Source of the DNA: Piscinibacter defluvii
GTDB taxonomy: Bacteria; Pseudomonadota; Gammaproteobacteria; Burkholderiales; Burkholderiaceae_C
Direction of reading: 5' to 3'
Length of the DNA: 64,000 nucleotides
Assembly (NCBI RefSeq): GCF_004011805.1
Contig: NZ_RCHJ01000004.1
Span: 248,001 to 312,000, forward strand
A program made the translations under genes and the position numbers. Positions 8,899 to 16,921 of this stretch are shown here, piece by piece (position 1 is the first letter of the stretch; every line of letters starts with the position of its first letter). Below the pieces are notes generated by a model, which was not told the origin of the DNA, ran no database searches, and saw nothing but the letters and a program-made list of their open reading frames with translations.

Positions 8899-9509
8899 CA
8901 CTTCGATGCCGGCTTGTCGAAGCTGACCGTCGGCGGCGCGGAGATCTGCGCCTCGTTCTGCACCGTGAAGTTCGGCTTGACCTGGTAGCTGAACAGCATC
9001 GCCGTCAGGTTGGTCGGGAAGCTGCGCGCGAGCACGTTGTAGTCCTGCACCGCCTTGACGTAGCGGCCGCGCGCGACGGTGATGCGGTTCTCGGTGCCCT
9101 CGAGCTGGGTGCGCAGGTCCTGGAAGCCCTGGTTGGCCTTCAGGTTCGGGTAGTTCTCCGAGACCACCAGCAGGCGCGACAGCGCGCCCGAGAGCTCGCC
9201 CTGCGCGGCCTGGAACTTCTGGAACGCCTCGGGGTTGTTGACCAGCTCCGGCGTGGCCTGGATCGAGGTGGCCTTGGCACGCGCCTCCACCACCTTGGTG
9301 AGCGTCTCCTGCTCGAAGTTGGCCTCGCCCTTGACGGTGGCCACGATGTTCGGAATCAGGTCGGCGCGCCGCTGGTACTGGTTGAGCACCTCGGACCAGG
9401 CGGACTTGGTCTGCTCGTCCAGGCGCTGGAAATCGTTGTAGCCGCAGCCCGACAGGGCGGCAGCGGCGAGCACGGCGACGGCGGCGGAACGGGCGAGGGA
9501 ACGCGGCAT
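8898..9509 (-). CDS. lemA: LemA family lipoprotein
   Basis: The 203-residue protein has a lipoprotein signal (ALSGC lipobox) followed by the LemA helical domain. Typical motifs are AWSEVLNQYQRRADLIPNIV, a central VVEARAKAT helix and a later SENYPNLKA segment. The start chosen is MPRSLARS; MET five codons earlier is possible. LemA proteins are extracytoplasmic helical bundles of unknown biochemical activity that accompany TPM/YgcG proteins. This is the first gene of the lemA-YgcG-TPM group, with a TGATG junction to the next gene. Confidence 0.92.
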   Translation of the reverse strand: MPRSLARSAAVAVLAAAALSGCGYNDFQRLDEQTKSAWSEVLNQYQRRADLIPNIVATVKGEANFEQETLTKVVEARAKATSIQATPELVNNPEAFQKFQAAQGELSGALSRLLVVSENYPNLKANQGFQDLRTQLEGTENRITVARGRYVKAVQDYNVLARSFPTNLTAMLFSYQVKPNFTVQNEAQISAPPTVSFDKPASK

Positions 9510-9581
9510 GGCAGGGGTCTCCATCGGAATCGCGGGCGATCGTACCCCGCGGGGCGGGATATGGCCCTGCCGCGGCTCAAT

Positions 9582-10568
9582 TCAAGGCCGCTCGCGCACC
9601 GCACGGGCACGCCGGCCGAACCACTCGGGCGCGTAGCGCAGCAGCTGCTTGACGATGTCGTCGTAGGTGGTCCACTCGGTCTGGTCCATGATCGACACGT
9701 TGGTGAACACCTCGGGCAGCTTGCGCAGCAGGAAGGGCAGGCGCAGGTCCTTCCGGCCCTGGTCGCGCACGAAGAAGCGGCAGGGCATGCCGCGCGCCAG
9801 CGCGTAGCCGGCCTCGAACAGCGCGCTGGTGGCCACGCTCCTCGGATACAGCAGCACGAAGTTGGCGCTGTTCTCGAGCGCGTCGATGTCCTGCTGGGCG
9901 CCGTCGCTGGCGGTGCTGACGCGCGCCAGCGACTCGACCCGGTCCATGGCGCAGTACACCGACAGCCCGGCCTGCTCGCGCAGCGCGGTGACCACCTTCA
10001 TCGCCTCGGTGCGGAAGGGCTGGTACACCTCGTCGGTCTCGAAGGCCGCCATCGGCACCGACACGAACACGTCGTGCCGCGGGCGATCGAGCCGCAGCGC
10101 CTGCTGCACCTGCTTCTCCAGGCGCGGCCAGACCTGCGTCGTGAACACGGCGTCGAGCGCCGCCTTGGTCATGGGCACGTCCAGCGTCTTGTTGATGGCA
10201 CGGAACAGGTTGAGCATGCCGGCCTGATCGAACACCGCACCGTTGAAGCGTGCCATCGGGTCGGCCAGCTGCTTGATGTCGCCTTCGAGCACCAGCGGCA
10301 CCAGGTTGAGCCGGCCGAAGTGCGCCGACACCGCACCCGACTCGAACATGACCCACGGCGCCGACAGGTTCGAGCGCGTCAGGCAGGCGATCGCGAAGCG
10401 GGTGTCCTTGAGCGTGGCCATCAGCTCGCCGAACCATTCCTGGCCGGGCCCGATGTCCTCGGCCGACACCCACGGCTCGACGCCGTTGAACACCTCGCGG
10501 ATCGCCTCGTGCAACGCCAGCGCCGCCGCCTTGCTGGCCTCGCCGGACCAGCTGATGAACACCTTCAT
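9582..10568 (-). CDS. TIR-domain protein with a second deoxyribosyltransferase-like half
   Basis: The 328-residue cytosolic protein has two Rossmann-like halves. Residues 1-130 look like a TIR domain: first strand KVFISWSG, a BB-loop SAEDIGPGQEW, and the putative NADase glutamate E76 in PWVMFESGAV. Residues 165-310 start with a new strand HDVFVSVPM and contain a D-x-L-E-x-SANFVLLYP segment and FEAGYALARG with E252. That layout resembles nucleoside 2-deoxyribosyltransferase or SLOG/TIR-like folds, where the corresponding glutamate is catalytic. Bacterial TIR proteins often cleave NAD+ or make cyclic ADP-ribose signals in phage defence. No known sensor partner lies beside it; neighbours are lemA and a divergent dehydrogenase-like gene 28 bases away. 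The assignment of the second half is inference from motif resemblance. Confidence 0.75.
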   Translation of the reverse strand: MKVFISWSGEASKAAALALHEAIREVFNGVEPWVSAEDIGPGQEWFGELMATLKDTRFAIACLTRSNLSAPWVMFESGAVSAHFGRLNLVPLVLEGDIKQLADPMARFNGAVFDQAGMLNLFRAINKTLDVPMTKAALDAVFTTQVWPRLEKQVQQALRLDRPRHDVFVSVPMAAFETDEVYQPFRTEAMKVVTALREQAGLSVYCAMDRVESLARVSTASDGAQQDIDALENSANFVLLYPRSVATSALFEAGYALARGMPCRFFVRDQGRKDLRLPFLLRKLPEVFTNVSIMDQTEWTTYDDIVKQLLRYAPEWFGRRARAVRERP

Positions 10569-10596
10569 GCTGCCTGCCGCCCTTCACAATGAGCCC

Positions 10597-11382
10597 ATGA
10601 ACCTGCTGCAGCATGCCTTGCGCGCCGGGCACGGCAATCCCCAATCGCCCGGACGCCCGCGCCGCGCGGTGGTGGCCGGCGGCGGCGGCACGCTCGGCTC
10701 GGCGGTGGTGGAGCGGCTGCTCGCGCTGGGCCGCTTCCGGCCGCTGCACGTGCTGGTCACGCAGGACTTTCATGCCGCGCCGGCCGGGCTGGTGCCGCTG
10801 CCCGCCGTGCCGGGCCAGCCGCTGCCGCGCGGCGCCGGCGAGCTGGCGGTGATCGTGTTCGACCGCGAGCGCCACGCCAACGGACGCGATGCTGCCTTCC
10901 TGCGCCCCGAGCCGGCGCAGCTGCCCGCGCTCGCCGCCGCGCTGCACGCGGCCGGCGCGCGCGACCTGCTGGTGATGCAGCCGCATGCCGCGGCCAGCCT
11001 GCCGCAGGCGCTGCGCGCCGGGCTGGCGAGCCTGGACGAACAGGCGGTTGCCGGCCTCGGCTTCGAGCATGTGGTGCTGTTGCGCGCCGCCCAGCCGCCC
11101 GGCGCGTCGACCGGCCGCGGCCTGCAGCGCGTGGCCGACCTGGTGCTCGCGCAGCTGCGCCTGATGACGCCGCAGGCGCAGCAGCCGGTGCGCGCGCGCA
11201 AGCTCGCCCAGCTGGCCGCCGCGCTGGCCGCGGCGCTGCCCGAGGCCCCGCCCGGCACGCGCGTGATGGCGCCGGAGATCGTCTGGCAGGCCGCGCAGCT
11301 CGACGACCCGGCGCCGCTGGTGCGCAGCTTCCTGCACGGCCAGGCGCTGCCCGAGGCGCAGCTCAGGGTGCCGCGGATGTGA
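10597..11382 (+). CDS. NAD(P)-binding Rossmann-fold protein, epimerase-like
   Basis: The 261-residue protein begins, after 20 polar residues, with a Rossmann dinucleotide motif VVAGGGGTLGSAVVERLL, as in atypical short-chain dehydrogenases and sugar-nucleotide epimerases. Later strands include ARDLLVMQPH and a GFEHVVLLRAAQP segment typical of NmrA-like proteins that monitor or use NAD(P)H. A catalytic YxxxK is not visible, so it may not be an active oxidoreductase. It starts 28 bases from the divergent TIR gene and its end overlaps the convergent glycosyltransferase gene by 20 bases. Its role is unknown. Confidence 0.7.
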   Translation: MNLLQHALRAGHGNPQSPGRPRRAVVAGGGGTLGSAVVERLLALGRFRPLHVLVTQDFHAAPAGLVPLPAVPGQPLPRGAGELAVIVFDRERHANGRDAAFLRPEPAQLPALAAALHAAGARDLLVMQPHAAASLPQALRAGLASLDEQAVAGLGFEHVVLLRAAQPPGASTGRGLQRVADLVLAQLRLMTPQAQQPVRARKLAQLAAALAAALPEAPPGTRVMAPEIVWQAAQLDDPAPLVRSFLHGQALPEAQLRVPRM

Positions 11383-12658
11383 GCTTCGCCGGGGTCGTGG
11401 CGAGCAGGCTGCGCCCGACCGGCGGCTGCCACTGCGCCAGCGCGTCGAGCTCGGCCTCGCGGCGCTCGCGCGGGAGCCGGCGGATGCCCTTGAGCACCGC
11501 CGCCGCACGCGCGCGGCCAGCGGCCTCGTCGCTCGACCAGCGGCGCAGCTGCTCGTCGGGGTTGACCAGCAGGCTGGCCAGCCAGGCCGCCTCGCGCGGC
11601 TTGAGCTGGTTCGCCGGCTTGCCGAGGTGGTGGCGCGCCGCGGCCTCGGCGCCGCAGATGCCGTCGCCCCAGGGCAGCACCGCCAGGTAGAGCTGCAGGA
11701 TGCGGCCCTTGCCGAGCGTGCGCTCCATCTCCAGCGCGTAGAGGAACTCGCGCAGCTTGCGCGCCGCGCTGCGCTCGTCGCCGGTGTAGAGCAGCTTGGC
11801 GAGCTGCTGCGTGATGGTGCTGGCGCCCTGCAGCGCCTCGGGCCGCGACTGGTTGGCCTTGCCCGCCGCGACCCACTGCTCCAGCTCGTAGCCGGGGTGC
11901 TCGAAGAAACGCGCGTCCTCGGCGGCGATCACCGCGTTCTGGATCCAGCCCTCGATGCGGCCGCCGGCCGGCTGCGGGCGGCAGCGTGCGCCGGCGTCGG
12001 CGTCGCGCAGCCGCTCGGTGCCCAGGCCGTCGACGCGCAGGCCCTCGAAGGCCGGCTTCAGCGCCGTCAGCTGCAGGCCCTGTGCGCCGAGCCGGGCGTC
12101 GAGCGCGAGCCCGACGCGGCCCTCGATGCGCGCGGTGCTCGCCTCCGGTACCGCGTCGCCGAACAGCGCGACCAGGTCGACCAGCGGCGTGGGCGCCAGC
12201 TCGGCGTGCAGGCGCAGGCCCGCGGCGCCCATCTCGCCGCGCCAGGGGATGTCGATCGAACGCGCCGGCGCGCCCAGGCGCAGCAGGCCGTCGTAGCGGT
12301 CGGCGCCGCGCGCGTGCAGCACCAGCGTAGCCTGCGGCAACTCCACCGCCGCCTGGCCGAGCGCGGCAAGGCGGAACCGGCAGGGCGCGCAATGCGCCTC
12401 CAGGCCGCCGTCGGGGCGGGCGTGCAGCGTCCAGCCGCGCAGGCGCCGGCCGTCCAGGCGCGGCTGCGCCAGCGGGTGGGTGGCCCAGCGCAGCAGCGTC
12501 GGCACGCTGGCCGGCTGGGCCCAGCGGCCGCTGCCGAGCCGCACCTGCCATTCGTCGGGCTGCGGCGCGAGCGCGGCGCGCGCCACCAGCAGCAGGCCGA
12601 TGCCACTCAGGATCACGGCCAGCGCCAACGCGGCCAGCCCACGGATCACGGTCTTCAC
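11363..12658 (-). CDS. Biosynthetic peptidoglycan glycosyltransferase (GT51, monofunctional)
   Basis: The 431-residue protein has one N-terminal membrane anchor (ALALAVILSGIGLLLVARAAL), a non-catalytic region to about residue 210, then a GT51 domain. Its motifs are IAAEDARFFEHPG with the catalytic glutamate, GASTITQQLAKLL, a RKLREFLYALEMER helix and KGRILQLYLAVLPWG. There is no transpeptidase domain, as in MtgA, but it is far longer than the usual 230-250 residues. The GTG start overlaps the EpsI-like stop as GTGA, so it is probably translated with the exosortase operon. It would polymerise lipid II in the periplasm. The pairing with an exosortase is unusual. Confidence 0.87.
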   Translation of the reverse strand: MKTVIRGLAALALAVILSGIGLLLVARAALAPQPDEWQVRLGSGRWAQPASVPTLLRWATHPLAQPRLDGRRLRGWTLHARPDGGLEAHCAPCRFRLAALGQAAVELPQATLVLHARGADRYDGLLRLGAPARSIDIPWRGEMGAAGLRLHAELAPTPLVDLVALFGDAVPEASTARIEGRVGLALDARLGAQGLQLTALKPAFEGLRVDGLGTERLRDADAGARCRPQPAGGRIEGWIQNAVIAAEDARFFEHPGYELEQWVAAGKANQSRPEALQGASTITQQLAKLLYTGDERSAARKLREFLYALEMERTLGKGRILQLYLAVLPWGDGICGAEAAARHHLGKPANQLKPREAAWLASLLVNPDEQLRRWSSDEAAGRARAAAVLKGIRRLPRERREAELDALAQWQPPVGRSLLATTPAKLTSAAP

Positions 12659-13170
12659 AGAGCCTCCACCACGGTGACGGCCTGCCACGGCCCGGACGAC
12701 TGCCCGAGCGCGGCGGCCCAGAACCAGGACGACGGGTCGATGAACGACGTGCCGTCATCCGCCTCGATGCGTTCGCACACGCGCAGGCGCTGCCCGTCGG
12801 GCGCGGTGCTCTCGAAGCAGCGCCACAGGCGCGCCCGCGCATCGCGTTCGAGCGCCACGGCGCCGAGCCGGTGGCCGAGGCCGCGGAAGCAGTCGGCCGC
12901 CGGGTGCAGCATGCGCGTGGGCGTGTTCACGCGGCGCAGCACGATCACGCGCTGCCCGTCGGTGAAGCGGCCGATCGCGCCGGGAAATCGCGCCGCGAAG
13001 CGCTGCTCCACCGCGCTCTGCGCAAGCGGGCGCAGCGCCCGGCCATCCCATTGCTGCGGCCACTCGACATGCCGGGCGCGCGGCGCCGGCGCGGCCGGAA
13101 CGAACCACGGAAGCAGTGCCGCCAGCACGAAGGCGAGCGCGGCCAGCGCGGGCCAGTGCCTATGCCACAT
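12655..13170 (-). CDS. Exosortase-associated EpsI-like protein
   Basis: This 171-residue protein has an N-terminal hydrophobic segment (LAALAFVLAALLPWFV) and a periplasmic domain with spaced W/R/C motifs (VIVLRRVNTPTRMLHPAADC, then LWRCFES). Exosortases often have such a partner, sometimes fused to their C-terminus. The ATG at 13170 lies 11 bases inside the end of the exosortase gene, and its own end overlaps the glycosyltransferase start, so it is translationally coupled on both sides. No enzymatic activity is assigned to this family. The HPAADCF stretch resembles EpsI but similarity is weak, so identity rests partly on context. Confidence 0.72.
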   Translation of the reverse strand: MWHRHWPALAALAFVLAALLPWFVPAAPAPRARHVEWPQQWDGRALRPLAQSAVEQRFAARFPGAIGRFTDGQRVIVLRRVNTPTRMLHPAADCFRGLGHRLGAVALERDARARLWRCFESTAPDGQRLRVCERIEADDGTSFIDPSSWFWAAALGQSSGPWQAVTVVEAL

Positions 13171-13999
13171 GGCGGCCTCCGCGCATCAGCAGCGCGACGG
13201 CGGCGACCACGCCGGCGAGCAGCGCCAGGCCGATCGCCTCGTGCAGCGCCGGATCCAGCCCCTGCGGGCGCGCCTCGAGCGCGACCAGCAGGCTGTTGCG
13301 CAGCACGTTGCCGAGCAGCACCAGCGCGCCGACGGCCGGCAGGCGGCGCAGGAAGCTGGCATCGCGCCGGCCGGTCAGTGCCGCCGCGGCGCAGGCGGCG
13401 AAGTAGGCCATCCAGGCCATCTGCACGCCCGAGCAGGGCGCGTCGACGATCACCTGGCGGCCGTCCACCAGCAGGGTGGCGCCGAGCCGCTCGGCGGTGA
13501 GGCCACCGAGCTGCAGCAGCCCCACGCTCGCCTGCGCCGTCAGCACGCGCAGCGGAAAGCCGGCGTAGTACTGCAGCGAAGCGATCAGCGGCAGCGCCAG
13601 CACCACCAGGCCGGCCAGCGGCGCGCGCGGCGCGTGGACCGGCAGCCAGGCGGCCAGGCTGCAGCCGAGCGCCAGCGCCGCGAGCAGCGCGCCCACCAGC
13701 GGCGGCGCCACGAACAGCGCCACGCCCGCCAGCAGCGTGAGCGCCACCGCGCCGGCCAGCCAGCCGGTGTGCGGCGCCACCCGCAGCCTTGGCGCCCAGA
13801 GCGCGAGCAGACCGGCCAGCAGCGCCAGCGCGGCCAGGCCGAGCGGCTCGTCGGAGCCGTCCAGCACCCGGCGCGCGAGCCAGGCACCGTGCGGCCACAG
13901 CGCCAGCGCCTGCAGGCCGAGCCAGGCCAGCGGCGAGAGGTAGGCCGGCCGGCAGGCCAGCGCCGGCGGCCAGGCGGAAGCGGGCAGAGCCAGTCTCAT
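13160..13999 (-). CDS. Exosortase family protease/transpeptidase
   Basis: The 279-residue protein has about eight membrane helices. The exosortase catalytic set is present: C189 in VDAPCSGVQM, R234 in LGNVLRNSLL and H253 in ALHEAIG. The family cuts C-terminal PEP-CTERM-type signals at the inner membrane and transfers or releases the protein. The start at 13999 has a good ribosome site (GAGGAGG) and lies 10 bases after the stop of the VIT-VWA gene, which carries a PEP-CTERM tail. That is a dedicated enzyme-substrate arrangement. I cannot name the exosortase subclass with confidence; in concept it resembles the XrtN/VIT systems of Bacteroidetes. Confidence 0.88.
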   Translation of the reverse strand: MRLALPASAWPPALACRPAYLSPLAWLGLQALALWPHGAWLARRVLDGSDEPLGLAALALLAGLLALWAPRLRVAPHTGWLAGAVALTLLAGVALFVAPPLVGALLAALALGCSLAAWLPVHAPRAPLAGLVVLALPLIASLQYYAGFPLRVLTAQASVGLLQLGGLTAERLGATLLVDGRQVIVDAPCSGVQMAWMAYFAACAAAALTGRRDASFLRRLPAVGALVLLGNVLRNSLLVALEARPQGLDPALHEAIGLALLAGVVAAVALLMRGGRHVA

Positions 14000-14009
14000 C
14001 GCCGCCTCC

Positions 14010-16088
14010 TCACCACGTGCCACGGCGGAACAGCGCCGTGCCGACGAGACCGATCACCACCAGCAGCGACAACCAGGCCGCCGGCTCCGGCGTGCTCGGC
14101 ACAGCGGCGCCGACCGCGCTTTCGCTCACACCCTGCGGCAGCGGCAGCGGCTGGTCCACCGGCACGGCCGGCTGGTCGCTGCGCACCACCTGGTCGATGG
14201 CGATGAAGCTGGTGTACTGGGTCAGCAGGCTGTAGCGCAGGCCGAGCGTGGTGATCGCCTCGCGCTGCCCGCTGCCGCCCTCGAGCGCCTCCTGGTCGGA
14301 GAGCTGCTGGATGCGGGTGCGCGCCCACAGCTGGCGCAGCGCGCTCGCGGTCGGGTCGGGCGCGCTCACCGGCACCACCTCGCTGTGGTGGCCGTTGGCG
14401 GCCTCGCCCTCGAGCACCAGCTGGCCGCGCGGCTCGCCGCGCCACTTGCCGTGGATCAGCACCGGCCGGCCGCCCAGCACGTCGGGCAGCGCGGCGAGCG
14501 ACGCCGGCTCGACGTCGTACACCTCCAGGCCCTCGAAGCGCGCGCGCAGCTGGGTCAGCACCGGGGCCTCGATCATGCGGCGCAGGCGCTCGGCCTGGGC
14601 CGCCGCCAGCTCGGGCTTGGTGACGATGAAGGGCTCGCCCTGGCCGGCCCGCGCGATGCCCTCGATCAGGTGGCGGTTCACCGACGAGCCGATGCCGAAG
14701 GCGAACACGTTGCTGTTGCCGAGGTTCTTGCGCACCTGCTCGAACACCTGGTTCTCGACCGTCACGTAGCCGTCGGTCACGACGATCACGCTGCGCGCCA
14801 CGTCGGCGTTCTTGGGCAGTGCGGCGATGCGGCGCAGGGCCGGCACGATCTCGGTGCTGCCGCCGCCGCGCGACTGGTCGATCACCGCGATGGCCCGTTC
14901 GATGTTGGCGCGCGTGGCCGGCACCGGGCGCTCGTTCAGCATCTGGCTGCTGCCGGAGAACAGCATCACGTTGAAGCTGTCGCTCGGGCGCAGGCCGCCG
15001 ATCAGGTTGCGCAGAAGCGTCTTGGCGGTGGCCAGCGGCTGGCCGTGCATCGAGCCGGAGATGTCGACCACGAACACGTATTCGCGCGGGTTGATCTGCG
15101 CCGGCGCGATGGCCTTCGGCGGCTCCACCAGCGCGAGGAAGAAGTTCTCGCCCGAACCCCCGTCGGCGCCGTCGTCGCCCGGCGCCTGGTACAGCATCAG
15201 CCCGGTGGCGGTGCGCTCGCCGGCCAGGCGGTACTCGAGGATGAAGTCGCGGTCGTTGCGCGGCGTGGCCTCGCCGATGGCCACCTGCGCGGCCGGCGTG
15301 CCTTCGCCCTGCACCTCGATGCCGTGGCTGGGCGACCGCAGCTCGCTGACCGGCAGCGGCGCGGCGAACCGCACCGTCAGGTCGAAGGCGCTCGGGCTCG
15401 CCTCGCCCTCGCGCAGCTGCGGCGTGGCGGGGAAGTGCGTGGCGCCGCCCTGCACGGCCGGCACGTGGTAGCGCGGGCCGACCACGGTCGGGAACACGAA
15501 GCTGTAGCGCCCGCCGTCCGGCGGCACCAGCTCGGTGTAGCGCAGCTCCACCGCCACGTCGTCGCCCGGCAGGATGTTGGCGACGTTCATCTCGAACACG
15601 TTGGGCCGGTGCTGCTCGAGCAGCGCGCTGGTCTTGCCCTCGCGCTTCGCGCTCTCGTGGCGGATGCGGGCGCGCTGCTTCTCGTCGATCTGCGCGACGA
15701 TCGTGCGGCCGGCCAGGCGCACCTGCATCGCGTGCACCGCGGCACGGGTCGAGCCCGGGAACACGTAGCGCGCGTCGATCGCGCGCTGGCCCTCGTTGCG
15801 GTACTGCTGAGTCACCGTGACGTCGGCGATCACGCCGGCGATGCGCACCTCGACGCGGGTCGACTTCAGCGGCAGCCGGTCCACCCCGGGCTCGCTGCTG
15901 CCGAGCTGGAAGTACGGCCCCTCGGCCGGCCGCGCCTGCGCGTCGTCCGCGAAGGCGGGTGACCAGGCCACCGTCAGGCAGAAGGCCCAGACGGCGAGCG
16001 CCGCCAGCAGCAGCACCCGACCGGTGCGGGTGAGGGGGGGCAGGGGATGGCGGAACAGCGGGAACAGCGGACCACGGACGCGGCGCAT
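14010..16088 (-). CDS. VIT and von Willebrand A domain protein with PEP-CTERM sorting tail
   Basis: The 692-residue exported protein has a signal peptide (hydrophobic core about 24-42, cleavage near SPAFA). A VIT domain spans about 60-190 (VTVTQQYRNEG, IDARYVFPGS). A von Willebrand A domain spans about 340-510 and starts YVFVVDISGSMHG, with the metal-site motif DxSxS intact. The last 27 residues are a PEP-CTERM signal: TPEP at 666-669, a hydrophobic helix, then RRGTW. The tail predicts processing by the exosortase encoded just downstream. VIT-VWA proteins usually mediate adhesion or matrix interactions. It is the first gene of the operon; the 159 bases before it separate it from other exported proteins. 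Confidence 0.92.
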   Translation of the reverse strand: MRRVRGPLFPLFRHPLPPLTRTGRVLLLAALAVWAFCLTVAWSPAFADDAQARPAEGPYFQLGSSEPGVDRLPLKSTRVEVRIAGVIADVTVTQQYRNEGQRAIDARYVFPGSTRAAVHAMQVRLAGRTIVAQIDEKQRARIRHESAKREGKTSALLEQHRPNVFEMNVANILPGDDVAVELRYTELVPPDGGRYSFVFPTVVGPRYHVPAVQGGATHFPATPQLREGEASPSAFDLTVRFAAPLPVSELRSPSHGIEVQGEGTPAAQVAIGEATPRNDRDFILEYRLAGERTATGLMLYQAPGDDGADGGSGENFFLALVEPPKAIAPAQINPREYVFVVDISGSMHGQPLATAKTLLRNLIGGLRPSDSFNVMLFSGSSQMLNERPVPATRANIERAIAVIDQSRGGGSTEIVPALRRIAALPKNADVARSVIVVTDGYVTVENQVFEQVRKNLGNSNVFAFGIGSSVNRHLIEGIARAGQGEPFIVTKPELAAAQAERLRRMIEAPVLTQLRARFEGLEVYDVEPASLAALPDVLGGRPVLIHGKWRGEPRGQLVLEGEAANGHHSEVVPVSAPDPTASALRQLWARTRIQQLSDQEALEGGSGQREAITTLGLRYSLLTQYTSFIAIDQVVRSDQPAVPVDQPLPLPQGVSESAVGAAVPSTPEPAAWLSLLVVIGLVGTALFRRGTW

Positions 16089-16204
16089 GACAGTCTCTCC
16101 TGATGGCGTGCCGCATTCGGAGGCGGCACGGGCGTCAGGATCGAAGGTGCGTGCGAACGGGGTGCGAAGCGTGCGGGGCTTGTGTGAAGTCGGCGTGAAG
16201 TGCC

Positions 16205-16230
16205 CCCGGCGGGCGGCGCCACCCGCCGGG
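16205..16230. terminator. Perfect 9-bp GC hairpin between exported-protein gene and VIT-VWA operon
   Basis: The arms CCCGGCGGG (16205-16213) and CCCGCCGGG (16222-16230) flank an 8-base loop. The hairpin lies 17 bases beyond the stop of the minus-strand gene ending at 16248. There is no T tract on either side, so it may be a Rho-assisted end or an RNA-stability structure rather than a classical intrinsic terminator. Confidence 0.4.
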
Positions 16231-16247
16231 TGCGGGGCGGCACCGGA

Positions 16248-16781
16248 TCAAGGCGCCTCGTCGACCCGGTAGTTGATGATGTAGGACTGCAGGTTGGTCG
16301 CCGGGTCGCGTCCGGGCAGGCTGCAGCGGATCACATAGCTGCCCCAGGCGGGCGCGTTCATCGCCGGGAAGTTCAGGTCGTGCTCGCCGAACGGCGCCAC
16401 CCGGGTGACGGTGCCGACCTTGTTGCCCGCCTGGTTGTGCACGCTGAACTCGCAGCTCGCGCTGGCCGTGGCATGGCGGTTGCGCATCCGCACCACGGCC
16501 GCCAGCACGCGCGGGCTGCCGCTCGCCTCGACGTCGCGCACCACCGGGCAGAACACGCTGATCGTGCTGGTGCCCGCATTGGCCAGCGCGGCATCGGACG
16601 TGGCGCTGCGCCGCACCGAATCGTTGCTGTTGCCGGGCAGGCAGTTCACGCCGGCATAACCCTTCCACTCGCCGGCGGCGAGCGCCCCGGCGTGCGGCAG
16701 GATGCCGGCCACGGCGACGGCGAGCAGGGCCCGCAACGGCCGGCGGGCGTTGCGGATGGAACGATGGTTCGTGGATCGCAT
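16248..16781 (-). CDS. Small exported protein of unknown function
   Basis: The 177-residue product starts at an ATG with a GGAGGA ribosome site. It has a cleavable signal peptide (LLAVAVAGILPHAGALAAG) and a mature domain of about 140 residues with four cysteines (VNCLPG, SVFCPVV, ASCEFSV, VIRCSLPG) that could form two disulfides. Alternating beta strands suggest a small beta-sandwich. I do not recognise the family. It is one of three small exported genes in a row, and the downstream neighbour is the VIT-VWA/exosortase operon. This protein itself has no PEP-CTERM tail. Confidence 0.75.
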   Translation of the reverse strand: MRSTNHRSIRNARRPLRALLAVAVAGILPHAGALAAGEWKGYAGVNCLPGNSNDSVRRSATSDAALANAGTSTISVFCPVVRDVEASGSPRVLAAVVRMRNRHATASASCEFSVHNQAGNKVGTVTRVAPFGEHDLNFPAMNAPAWGSYVIRCSLPGRDPATNLQSYIINYRVDEAP

Positions 16782-16852
16782 GATGGTTTCCTCCGGAGGC
16801 GGGTTGGGTGTGCCGCCGGCACGCCGCCTCCTGTGCGCGCCGCCGGGTTCCG

Positions 16853-16880
16853 GGCCACGCCGCGACGCGACCGCGTGGCC
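16853..16880. other. 8-bp inverted repeat in intergenic gap
   Basis: GGCCACGC and GCGTGGCC are separated by 12 bases in the 140-base gap downstream of the gene ending at 16922 on the minus strand. It could be a transcript-end hairpin without a T tract. The role is unproven. Confidence 0.3.
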
Positions 16881-16921
16881 TGCGCGGCCGCGCGCCCGGG
16901 ACGCCGTGGCGCGGCGGGGGA

